Shown: positions 9,901 through 19,006 of the stretch, piece by piece
How the letters are laid out: each line of letters begins with the position of its first letter
Numbering within the stretch: the stretch's first letter is position 1
Assembly (NCBI GenBank): GCA_964019425.1
Contig: OZ025855.1
Location: forward strand, 248,001 to 312,000
Length of the DNA stretch: 64,000 nt
Reading direction: 5' to 3'
From: Flectonema sp. DT1601
Lineage: Eukaryota; Euglenozoa; Diplonemea; Diplonemida; Diplonemidae
The notes under the pieces: model-generated
Databases searched by the model: none
What the model was told of the DNA's origin: nothing
Seen by the model: the letters and a program-made list of their open reading frames with translations, nothing else
Translations under genes and position numbers: made by a program

Positions 9901-10031
9901 TTTGACTCGCCTGAGTAACCTACGAAATGTGATGATGAATGGCTTGGAGTATGATGAGATTGACGAACGTGCAAAAACATATTTCTTCAAACAGACTTTC
10001 TTTTTTTGTTGTTGCATAATTTACTCCCAAC

Positions 10032-10286
10032 TTATTGAGATTTTAATGCCATTGGGGGTTCTGATAATGTCATCTTCGCTGTTAAGTGAAAAGTGATAAT
10101 TAAGTTTCGCTTTAAAAAAAAGAAAACAGGAAGCACAACACCCGCACACGACAATTCGCTCTTCTGAAAGCCAACACCCCACTGAACGACCGCTGCCTCT
10201 ACTGCGTCCCTGACCAGCGTGTCCGCCGTCACTGTAAACGGAACAGTTGGGAATTTTCCATCTGAACAGGAAATGAAAACTTGCAT
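10032..10286 (-). pseudogene. Orphan ubiquitin-like fragment upstream of LRR copy 2
   Basis: The same MQVFISCSDGK... fragment as at 5371-5625, from the ATG at 10286. It has the same acceptor-like site and the same loss of similarity after GVVLP. Copy-to-copy conservation is high, but no more so than in adjacent noncoding sequence, which argues against selection on the peptide. Confidence 0.5.
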
Positions 10287-10490
10287 GTTGCCTGTCAGCC
10301 CTGTAATGAAAACAATAATAACTAAATAACGTGTAAGCAGTAAGCAATGATGAAGTCTTGAAGAATCGATGTTTGTGTTGTGTAGCATGTGACCTGTGTG
10401 CTACGGGCCTCTAAAAAAAGGCTGGACTCAAAGTTCAAAAACGCATCTGATTCACCAGACACTAAATATAACTCACCCGCGTATCTCTAC

Positions 10491-11119
10491 GAGGAAAATT
10501 AAATAAATAATTGATGTCTGATAGTTAGACAACAAAAGTCGATGAGAGGCTTGCCTACCAGCTGTTCCGAGTGAGAAGGGAAGGCCCGGAACATCTTGTC
10601 TGCTGGAGGCGGATCAAACGAGGGAGTTTCTACAATCCAGGGCGTGCGCTCTTAGGAAGAAGAAGAAAGGAAAACAATAAAATGATTTCAGAGCAATCTA
10701 GGTTTGTAGAGACTATAAAAGAACGAAACAAAATAAAAAAAGTAAAAGAAAACAAGGTTAATATGAATCGTTTGAAGAAATACATTAAAAAGTATAACAG
10801 TCGTTATCGCTGATTATTATCTGCGAGTTTAATTAAATTCTTATTTCGTTTTCTTTTTTTTGAAAAAGATTTTGCTCTCAATTAAATGTCAAATAGCAAT
10901 CTGCCACTTTGTTGACCTCGTCCATACCAGACGGAGGAAACTAGCCGATTTCATTAAACAAGCAAAGAATATTATCTTTTTTTTTTTTTGAAAAAGATAG
11001 CTGCAATTATCACACTTGTGATTACAACTATGGCAGATAGAATAAATAGAATTCATCTTTTCAGAATTAAAAGGGACAGTTGTGTTGAAAAAATGAAAAC
11101 ATCAGGAGAGTGGCTCTCC
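10491..11119 (-). repeat. Spacer module alpha, copy 3, ending in a breakpoint
   Basis: The spacer is intact from its left edge through the T tract and the ATCACACTTGTGAT palindrome. It stops immediately after the GGAGAG-TGG-CTCTCC hairpin, where the four-TM coding sequence is expected. Copine-derived sequence follows instead, so the junction coincides with the hairpin. Confidence 0.8.
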
Positions 11120-11301
11120 TGAACCATTGAACTTTTCTCATCTTCAGCACCTTCTAACTCTCTTAACATGCATTCTAGATCTCCTCTTGCCTGATCTTCT
11201 TCGTGGTTAAGAGCTTCATTGTTGCCTGAAGAACAGCAAGATCTCATTTGTTACTGCGCTTATAGTGTTATCTAATTACTTGAGCAGCTCATCTGTGTGG
11301 G
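11053..11301 (-). pseudogene. Copine 5'-end fragment inserted in the array
   Basis: Bases 11119-11301 are a near-identical copy of the copine start region (857-1039). An ATG at 11247 gives MRSCCSSGNNEALNHEEDQ and 43 codons of copine sequence. The frame then passes into spacer sequence and ends at 11053 after a non-copine tail. Gly2 is Arg here, so the N-myristoylation signal of the intact gene would be lost. The C2 domains are absent. This is a truncated duplicate of the neighbouring gene, captured when the array was rearranged. Confidence 0.75.
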
Positions 11302-11914
11302 ATCTACAAAAAGAAATAAAAGGTACCTATTCTGTCTCATCAGAAGAGATGGTGTAGATGTCAGTCAGTCAAATATCACTCCAGAGTGTAGTTACTTTAA
11401 GTATCATGTTTCATAATAATAAAAGGATTCATTTGATGAATATCTGGCCTTCATTTACTTTCGATAATCAAGTTTGAAGGGGATTCGTTGGTAGTCGGAA
11501 TTCCTTGTTTCGTGTTCTACTTTTAGTCTTATTAGTTGGGAATTTCGTTCGCACGGAAACTTTTTTTTTTTTGTTAATTTGAATTAAAAATCCTAATTCC
11601 TAAAATATTACAATGTTGGATTTAAAAATGACTAATCCAGAACCTCTCTCTCGGTTGGGTGTTGTTTTTCAAGAAGTCAGGTTAATTAATAACTTCCAGT
11701 GTCACTGGGAAATAGTTGATATTTCCTTTTACCTATCAATTTGTATAATGGTTGAGTAGATTTCCCCTGAAATGAGCGATTGCTCTAATGTTGTCATTCT
11801 CGACCTCACGCAGTTATAGAAGTTTGACCTACATAACGGATGTGTCCTTTCTTACACAATTAACCATAAATTACTTTTGTATATTCTCGCGTTGTGGATT
11901 TCTCCTCGTTAATG
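11302..11914. other. Single-copy sequence inside the duplicated array
   Basis: About 610 bp not repeated elsewhere in the window. It contains a T10 tract near 11562 and A/T-rich sequence. I see no frame of useful length and no RNA gene. It separates the copine fragment from a stub of the small secreted gene (about 11915-11965, 5' end only). Confidence 0.5.
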
Positions 11915-11964
11915 ACAGCCATGTGATTGATTGTTGATAATAATAATAATAAAACTGAATACAT

Positions 11965-12604
11965 ATGAACTACATCACTATCTGTTCATCATCGTATGGT
12001 GTGAAGTCCCTGGGGAGTTCCTTGTTTTAGTAATTACTTTGAGGGAGTAATAAGATACTTAATCAGGCTCAATGTAACAACACTACGGGGAAACTAAAGT
12101 CATACGGCACTAGAGAATCACAGCAGTACAGAAAGACTACTATTAGGATAAAGGAATTAATTCATATCTTTTTTTATGAGGTTTACAAAAGAGAAGATTT
12201 CGATAATAAGCTTTCCATCACTGTTTGCACCTGAGAAGGAAATACGATAAGAGAATAAGGCATTAACTAAACAAGCTGAGAACAACACAAAGAAGTATCT
12301 ACACTGTTGATGGGTGCAGATTACTTCCACACACGCAGGGATTGAGCCAGGCCCGCAAGGAATAAGAACACTGGCGGGGAGAAGGGTGGGTGGGGAATAC
12401 CAAATGGGGTTGGGAGTCTGATAGAATATTGACCCAGTCAAGGGAATAAGAACACTGCAATGCAATCAAATATTCAATTCCAACTAACAAACACTTGTTA
12501 AGAGTGTGTGAGCGAACACACATCTTCTTTTCTGAAAACAAAATAAAACAAAGGGAACAATGAACAATGAACGCACACTAAAAACAGCACTTATCTGATT
12601 TATG
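11965..12604 (-). repeat. LRR 3'-flank module beta, copy 3, with a templated patch
   Basis: The G4 pattern is kept at 12376-12395 with a T loop in place of C. Near 12353-12373 the usual TTTCGATTCGACCAGACACT stretch is replaced by sequence matching the AAGGGAATAAGAACACTG segment found about 80 bp further right in the same module. This short patch changes the 75-codon frame to read CSYSLRAW. Confidence 0.75.
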
Positions 12605-13930
12605 TCATTTCAAATTCCTTATACTCGTATGCAGTTCGTCTCTGTTAATGGACGAACAACCTTTTAGGAAATTAATTCCAACGGATTCCACATTCACGAG
12701 GGTTAAATCCAAGGAAGTAAGTGATGAACAATCATTTAGAAAAGAGTGTCCAACAGCCGAAACATTGCTGAGACTTGACAAGTCAACAGATGTGAGGGAT
12801 GAACAATAAGAAAGAAAAACGTTTCCAACAGCTGAAATATTGTTCAGACTTGATAAGTCAACAGATGTGAGGGATAGACAAGAATATAAAAAATAGTCTC
12901 CAACAGCTGAAATATTGCTGAGACCTGATAAGTCAACAGATGTGAGGGATGAACAATAAGAAAGAAAACTGTTTCCAACAACTGAAACATTGCTGAGACT
13001 TGATAAGTCAACAGATGTGAGGGATGAACAATTACAAAGAAAACCGCTTCCAACAGCTGAAATATTGCTGAGACTTGATAAGTCAACAGATGTGAGGGAT
13101 GGACAAGAATATAAAAAATAGTCTCTAACAGCTGAAATATTGCTGAGGCCTGATAAGTCAACAGATGTGAGGGATGAACAATCACTTAAAAAATAGTCTC
13201 CAACAGCTGAAATATTGCTGAGACTTGATAAGTCAACAGATGTGAGGGATGAACAATTATATAGAAAAGAGTTTCCAACAACTGAAACTGTTTTCAGACT
13301 TGATAAGTCAACAGATGTGAGGGATGAACAATTATATAGAAAAAGGTCTCCAACAGCTGAAATACTGCTGAGACTCGATAAGTCTACAGATGACAGTGAA
13401 TCGCAATCTTTGAGGAAATTATTACCAACAGATGTGACGTATTGAAGACCAGGAAGACTGACCTTTATAACCTTGTGAGATGAGGATAAGAAATCATCCG
13501 AAACGGTCGTGACTGAGGGTTCAGAGTTGCTGAATGAGATGTTCGTAACATCATCCGAGAACCACTCACTGTTACTAAACTGAAGACAGCCATCCACAGC
13601 GAATGTGGGAGTATCAAGGCAGAAAAACCCGTCCTGATCCCGTTCTCCTCTTAGGAATGCCTTCGCTCTCTTTGCAGAATCTGTGAACCATTCCAATCCA
13701 AACAAGCGCACCACCGATGCATCCAACAGCGAGCCGTCCTCCACTCCGTATGACACCAATCGACTACCTCCTCGAAGCAGCGATCCCGCGAGTGATAGCT
13801 CAAGAAAGTCAGCATCGGTACCCCACTCATCAGCTGCAACTTGCAATGCATCCTTCACGAGCGACTCTCCAGAAGCTGTGAAAACAACGTCAGGAAACCC
13901 TGTGTCTGGGAACGTAACCGAGAGTTGCAT
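12605..13930 (-). CDS. Ubiquitin-like/LRR protein, copy 3 (9 repeats)
   Basis: 441 residues from the ATG at 13930, exactly five repeats shorter than copy 1. The ubiquitin-like head is unchanged; the linker has Ser for Ala (FTDSAKRAK). The first full repeat differs from copies 1 and 2 (DSLSSVDLSSLSSISAVG), and one repeat has Arg for Gly at the conserved VG (AVRDYFL). The 5' flank is intact only to about 14150, and no MQVF fragment is present. It is then replaced by ~130 bp of single-copy sequence before the second small secreted gene. Confidence 0.8.
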   Translation of the reverse strand: MQLSVTFPDTGFPDVVFTASGESLVKDALQVAADEWGTDADFLELSLAGSLLRGGSRLVSYGVEDGSLLDASVVRLFGLEWFTDSAKRAKAFLRGERDQDGFFCLDTPTFAVDGCLQFSNSEWFSDDVTNISFSNSEPSVTTVSDDFLSSSHKVIKVSLPGLQYVTSVGNNFLKDCDSLSSVDLSSLSSISAVGDLFLYNCSSLTSVDLSSLKTVSVVGNSFLYNCSSLTSVDLSSLSNISAVGDYFLSDCSSLTSVDLSGLSNISAVRDYFLYSCPSLTSVDLSSLSNISAVGSGFLCNCSSLTSVDLSSLSNVSVVGNSFLSYCSSLTSVDLSGLSNISAVGDYFLYSCLSLTSVDLSSLNNISAVGNVFLSYCSSLTSVDLSSLSNVSAVGHSFLNDCSSLTSLDLTLVNVESVGINFLKGCSSINRDELHTSIRNLK

Positions 13931-14284
13931 TTTGACTCGCCTGAGTAACCTACGAAATGTGATGATGAATGGCTTGGAGTATGATGAGATTGACGAACGT
14001 GCAAAAACATATTTCTTCAAACAGACTCTCTTTTTTTGTTGTTGCATAATTTGCTCCCAACTTATTGAGATTTTAATGCCATTGGGGGTTCTGATAATGT
14101 CATCTTCGCTGTTAAGTGAAAAGTGATAATTAAGTTTTGCTTTAAAAGAAGAAACAGACAAAATCAAAAAACAAACAGTGGCTGACATTAGTTAAACAAC
14201 AGAGTGATTGCGGTGACAAGTTGGAATGAGGTACAGCTTCGCTAAATCCGGAACCCGCAATTTGCATCAAAGTTCATGAAATCG

Positions 14285-14563
14285 TTATAATTCCACTACA
14301 CTATAGTTAACGAATCTTGTCTTCCAGCACCTTTTAGTAAGTTTGGCAAGTGTAGTATAACAGAAAATAGTAATATAACACTGTGATTTTTGTTTGTGCA
14401 CGAAACCAGGGGGGCAGTATTCAGAAGCAGTATGGTACGCCATAGCACCAACCACATCATAAATATGTCTGTCGTAAGAAATCAGGTAGTCTATTGCTGT
14501 CACCTCGTTAATGACAGCCATGTGATTGATTGTTGATAATAATAATAATAAAACTGAATACAT
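14285..14563 (-). CDS. Small putative secreted protein, copy 2
   Basis: 92 codons from the ATG at 14563. It is homologous throughout to the gene at 2621-2902, with Lys to Glu, Ser to Phe and a changed C-terminus (NYSVVEL). Here it lies upstream of an LRR gene rather than a four-TM gene, so its position relative to other genes is not fixed. Retention of the frame in two distant copies is the main support. No family is recognised. Confidence 0.4.
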   Translation of the reverse strand: MYSVLLLLLSTINHMAVINEVTAIDYLISYDRHIYDVVGAMAYHTASEYCPPGFVHKQKSQCYITIFCYTTLAKLTKRCWKTRFVNYSVVEL

Positions 14564-14603
14564 ATGAACTACATCATTATCTGTTCATCATCGAAGTCCC
14601 TGG

Positions 14604-15594
14604 GGGAAATTTGATACGATACGAAAAGATTTATCTGGGAAGAATACTGCAGGTCTTTGCACAAAAAAATAAAAGTACTGTCACCGTGAAACAGAAGGCG
14701 TTGAACATTTGCCTGGTTTCTTTGGTGGAGGCCACGTGAACGTAGTTGAGCACCTCTTGCATACGCTACCGTAACAGTGAAAAACAGCTGTAAATTAAAA
14801 TAAATGTGAAAAAAATAAAATGAAACCAAAGGTTAACAGTGGACGAACCCGACGTAAGGCTTTCCTAGACTACTCAAGTCTTCAGCGGTCCGCTCGGTGA
14901 TAGCAGCCTGGGAAGGACAAGCTCACCCATCTGCCTGGAGACCATTCAAATTGGTTCGCTCTAAATTGGCGACCTAAACGCTCTAACCTATCGCCGCGAT
15001 TGCCACTGACAACCTTTAACCAACCATACTACGACCAAAAAAAAGGGGAAAGGGGGAAAGTGCGCTTATACCTGTACAGCCACGACTCTCAATTTCCGTA
15101 GTGGAGCCCCCCGCGGCACTCCCTATATAGTGTACTATGCTTGTCTCTTTTGCTATATAACTTGTCCCTTGGGCTATATAGGAAAAGCAGCAAAGAACTC
15201 AACATGGAAAAAGCCGTTAAAACATTTGTCTGGTTAAAACGGAACGGTGGGTAAAATTACGCAAGAACAACCATAAGGTCTCCCACGGTTTAATGCAGCA
15301 CATCTCCACGACAGTTTCACCGACCGAGGGAAAGTACTAAGGGGGAAATTTGATACGATACGAAAAGATTTATCCGGGAAGAATACTGCAGCTCTTTGCA
15401 CAAAAAAATAAAAGTACTGTCACCGTGAAACAGAAGGCGTTGAACATTTGCCTGGTTTCTTTGGTGGAGGCCACGTGAACGTAGTTGAGCACCTCTTGCC
15501 TACGCTACCGTAACAGTGAAAAAGTTTAGTTTAGTTAGCAAAAAACAGCTGTAAATTTAAATAAATGTGAAAAAAATAAAATGAAATGGGGGTC
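14604..15594. mobile_element. About 1-kb insertion bounded by 220-240-bp direct repeats (TRIM-like)
   Basis: Direct repeats at about 14604-14823 and 15342-15587 share GGGAAATTTGATACGATACG at one end and AATAAATGTGAAAAAAATAA near the other. They enclose ~520 bp. The insertion interrupts LRR 3'-flank module beta. Sequence around the break (CTGTTCATCATC and GAAGTCCCTGGGG) is present on both sides, like a duplicated target. The interior has no usable frame but holds a GC-rich stretch and TATATAG motifs. The layout resembles a small non-coding LTR-type element (TRIM). The repeats do not show clear TG...CA ends, so a simple tandem duplication is also possible. It appears only once in the window. 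Confidence 0.4.
14850..15130. other. GC-rich island inside the insertion, possible Pol III-type RNA
   Basis: Base composition rises sharply here compared with the flanks. On the minus strand the stretch from about 15000 reads GCGGCGATAGGTTAGAGCG, which resembles a tRNA A box. A GGTTCGTCC B-box-like sequence follows about 150 nt later and a T7 run lies near 14805. No cloverleaf can be drawn, so this is not a tRNA gene. A SINE or other small RNA is possible but unproven. Confidence 0.2.
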
Positions 15595-15597
15595 TGT

Positions 15598-16215
15598 TCA
15601 TCATCATATGGTGTGAAGTCCCTGGGGAGTTCTTTGTTTTAGTAATTACTTTGAGGGAGTAATAAGATACTTAATCAGGCTCAATGTAACAACACTACGG
15701 GGAAACTAAAGTCATACGGCACTAGAGAATCACAGCAGTACAGAAAGACTACTATTAGGATAAAGGAATTAATTCATATCTTTTTTTGTGAGGTTTACAA
15801 AAGACAAGATTTCAGTTATAAGCTTTCCATCACTGTTTGCACCTGAGAAGGAAATATGATAAGAGAATAAGGCATTAACTAAACAAGCTGAGAACAACAC
15901 AAAGAAGTATCTACACTGCTGATGGGTGCAGATTACTTCCACACACGCAGGGATTGCGCCAGGCCCGTTTCGATTCGACCAGACACTGGCGGGGAGAAGG
16001 GCGGGTGGGGAATACCAAATGGGGTTGGGAGTCTGATAGAATATTGACCCAGTCAAGGGAATAAGAACACTGCAATGCAATCAAATATTCAATTCCAACT
16101 AACAAACACTTGTTAAGAGTGTGTGAGCGAACACACATCTTCTTTTCTGAAAACAAAATAAAACAAAGGGAACAATGAACGCACACTAAAAACAGCACTT
16201 ATGTGATTTATGTCA
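15598..16215 (-). repeat. LRR 3'-flank module beta, copy 4
   Basis: The module resumes right of the insertion, with the G4 pattern at 15991-16010. The MCVRSHT... frame is kept. Single-base differences near 15787-15860 distinguish it from copies 1 and 2. Confidence 0.7.
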
Positions 16216-17538
16216 TTACAAATTCCTTATACTCGTATGCAGTTCGTCTCTGTTAATGGACGAACAACCTTTTAGGAAATTACTTCCAACGGATTCCACA
16301 TTCACGAGGGTTAAATCCAAGGAAGTAAGTGATGAACAATCACTTAGAAAATAGTCTCCAACAGCTGAAACATTGCTGAGACTTGACAAGTCAACAGATG
16401 TGAGGGATGAACAATAAGAAAGAAAAGCGCTTCCAACAGCTGAAATATTGCTGAGACTTGATAAGTCAACAGATGTGAGGGATGAACAATCACATAGAAA
16501 AAAGTCTCCAACAGCTGAAATATTGCTGAGACTTGATAAGTCAACAGATGTGAGGGATGAACAATTTCTTAGAAAAGAGTTTCCAACAACTGAAACATTT
16601 TTCTGACTTGATAAGTCAACAGATGTGAGGGATGAACAATTACAAAGAAAATAGTCTCCAACAGCTGAAATATTGCTGAGACCTGATAAGTCAACAGATG
16701 TGAGGGATGAACAATTTCTTAGAAAAGAGTTCCCAACAACTGAAATAGTGCTCAGACTTGATAAGTCAACAGATGTGAGGGATGAACAATGACTTAGAAA
16801 ATAGTCTCCAACATCTGATATATTGCTGAGACCTGATAAGTCAACAGATGTGAGGGATAAACAAAAATGTAGAAAATAGTCTTTAACAACTGAAACATTG
16901 TTCAGACTTGATAAGTCAACAGATGTGAGGGATGAACAATCACCTAGAAAATAGTCTCCAACAACTGAAACATTGCTGAGACTTGATAAGTCTACAGATG
17001 ACAGTGAATCGCAATATCTGAGGAAATTATTATCAACAGATGTGACGTATTGAAGACCAGGAAGACTGACCTTTATAACCTTACGAGATGAGGATAAGAA
17101 ATCATCCGAAACGGTCGTGACTGAGGGTTCAGAGTTGCTGAATGAGATGTTCGTAACATCATCCGAGAACCACTCACTGTTACTAAACTGAAGACAGCCA
17201 TCCACAGCGAATGTGGGAGTATCAAGGCAGAAAAACCCGTCCTGATCCCGTTCTCCTCTTAGGAATGCCTTCGCTCTCTTTGCAGAATCTGTGAACCATT
17301 CCAATCCAAACAAGCGCACCACCGATGCATCCAACAGCGAGCCGTCCTCCACTCCGTATGACACCAATCGACTACCTCTTCGAAGCAGCGATCCCGCGAG
17401 TGATAGCTCAAGAAAGTCAGCATCGGTACCCCACTCATCAGCTGCAACTTGCAATGCATCCTTCACGAGCGACTCTCCAGAAGCTGTGAAAACAACGTCA
17501 GGAAACCCTGTGTCTGGGAACGTAACCGAGAGTTGCAT
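16216..17538 (-). CDS. Ubiquitin-like/LRR protein, copy 4 (9 repeats)
   Basis: 440 residues from the ATG at 17538. The stop comes one codon earlier than in the other copies (SIRNL), from a base change at the last Lys codon. The first repeats are unlike the other copies (NNVSVVKDYFLHFC, GLSNISDVGDYFLSHC). One repeat has Gln for Leu (DLSSQKNVS), which should disturb the LRR core. The ubiquitin-like domain has Arg for Gly at LLRRGSRLVS. The 5' flank (to about 17885) lacks the MQVF fragment: the deletion joins CAGGAAGCA directly to TGCCTGTCAGC. Confidence 0.8.
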   Translation of the reverse strand: MQLSVTFPDTGFPDVVFTASGESLVKDALQVAADEWGTDADFLELSLAGSLLRRGSRLVSYGVEDGSLLDASVVRLFGLEWFTDSAKRAKAFLRGERDQDGFFCLDTPTFAVDGCLQFSNSEWFSDDVTNISFSNSEPSVTTVSDDFLSSSRKVIKVSLPGLQYVTSVDNNFLRYCDSLSSVDLSSLSNVSVVGDYFLGDCSSLTSVDLSSLNNVSVVKDYFLHFCLSLTSVDLSGLSNISDVGDYFLSHCSSLTSVDLSSLSTISVVGNSFLRNCSSLTSVDLSGLSNISAVGDYFLCNCSSLTSVDLSSQKNVSVVGNSFLRNCSSLTSVDLSSLSNISAVGDFFLCDCSSLTSVDLSSLSNISAVGSAFLSYCSSLTSVDLSSLSNVSAVGDYFLSDCSSLTSLDLTLVNVESVGSNFLKGCSSINRDELHTSIRNL

Positions 17539-17885
17539 TTTGACTCGCCTGAGTAACCTACGAAATGTGATGGTGAATGGATTGGAGTATGATGAGATTG
17601 ACGAACGTGCAAAAACATATTTCTTCAAACAGACTCTCTTTTTTTGTTGTTGCATAATTTACTCCCAACTTATTGAGATTTTAATGCCATTGGGGGTTCT
17701 GATAATGTCATCTTCGCTGTTAAGTGAAAAGTGATAATTAAGTTTCGCTTTAAAAAAAAGAAACAGGAAGCATGCCTGTCAGCTCTGTAATGAAAACAAT
17801 AATAACTAAATAACGTGTAAGCAGTAAGCAATGATGAAGTCTTGAAGAATCGATGTTTGTGTTGTGTAGCATGTGACCTGTGTGC

Positions 17886-18270
17886 TCCGATTAGCTTGTT
17901 TTCTATCAGACGAAATAAGTTTTTAAACTTTTGGCTCATTAGAAGTTCAGTCACCGTGTCAGAATGTTTCATTTGTTATATTTTATTTTATTTCTTTTCT
18001 TGGATGTAACAACAGAAACTCGTAAAAGAAAAAGAAAATACCTAAAAAATAAACTTGTCTAACGGCAATCGTTGATCAGAAGTCTTTTATTTTTTCCTAT
18101 CATTTTCCACCTTTAAGTCACACTGGTACATACCAGTTAAGCATCGTCAATTATATCATAGCAGGTATTGGACAAAGTGATTCAAAATGGTGAAGAAAAG
18201 ACCAAGAAGAAGAAAGCAGAAAAGACTCAGTGAGATACACTCACAAAAATCGATTTGAGAATAAAAATTG
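17886..18270. other. Single-copy spacer
   Basis: About 385 bp with no counterpart elsewhere in the window and no convincing gene. A plus-strand 23-codon frame starting at 18187 encodes a Lys/Arg-rich peptide (MVKKRPRRRKQKR...), but it has no supporting context. Confidence 0.4.
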
Positions 18271-18405
18271 CAACGTTTTTTGTTAACGCATCTCTACTCA
18301 TTTGTGAAGTGTGTTCTGCGAGACGATAAATATAATAAAATCAATAAAAGTATAATGAGTTCGTATATTGAGGAAAATGAAATAAATAATTAATGTCTGA
18401 TCTGT
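18271..18405 (-). repeat. Copied piece of the copine 5' flank
   Basis: This ~135-bp segment matches 1073-1208 (AATTGCAACGTTTTTTGTTA..., then GTGAAGTGTGTTCTGCGAGA), the region between the copine start and spacer alpha. Scattered substitutions suggest it is older than the 11.1-kb copine fragment. It ends abruptly at the start of LRR 3'-flank module beta copy 5. Confidence 0.75.
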
Positions 18406-19006
18406 GTGAAGTCCCTGGGGGAGTTCCTTGATTTAGTAATTACTTTGAGGGAGTAATAAGATACTTAATCAGGCTCAATGTAACAACACTACGGGGAAAC
18501 TAAAGTCATACGGCACTGGAGAATCACAGCAGTACAGAAAGACTACTATTAGGATAAAGGAATTAATTCATATCTTTTTTTATGAGGTTTACAAAAGAGA
18601 AGATTTCGATAATAAGCTTTCCATCACTGTTTGCACCTGAGAAGGAAATTTGATAAGAGAATAAGGCATTAACTAAACAAGCTGAGATCAACACAAAGAA
18701 GTATCTACACTGTTGATGGGTGCAGATTACTTCCACACACGCAGGGATTGAGCCAGGCCCGTTTCGATTCGACCAGACACTGGCGGGGAGAAGGGCGGGT
18801 GGGGAATACCAAATGGGGTTGGGAGTCTGATAGAATATTGACCCAGTCAAGGGAATAAGAACACTGCAATGCAATCAAATATTAAATTGCAACTAACAAA
18901 CACTTGTTAAGAGTGTGTGAGCGAACACACATCTTCTTTTCTGAAAACAAAATAAAACAAAGGGAACAATGAACACACACCAAAAACAGCACTTATCTGA
19001 TTTATG
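18406..19006 (-). repeat. LRR 3'-flank module beta, copy 5
   Basis: The module with the G4 pattern at 18785-18804. It lacks the leftmost ~40 bases (the CTGTTCATCATCG region), where the copine-flank copy was joined. No four-TM or small secreted gene lies downstream of this unit. Confidence 0.7.

Noticed and set aside
10571-10813. Plus-strand basic frame RREGPEHLVCWRRIKRGSFYN in spacer alpha
   Set aside because: It needs a GTG start, is broken by a stop in most other copies, and would be the only plus-strand gene. The GC-rich hairpin in the same bases explains the conservation better.
18187-18258. Tiny Lys/Arg-rich frame resembling ribosomal protein eL41
   Set aside because: The sequence MVKKRPRRRKQKRLSEI does not match the eL41 pattern, lies on the opposite strand to all other genes and has no acceptor-like site.
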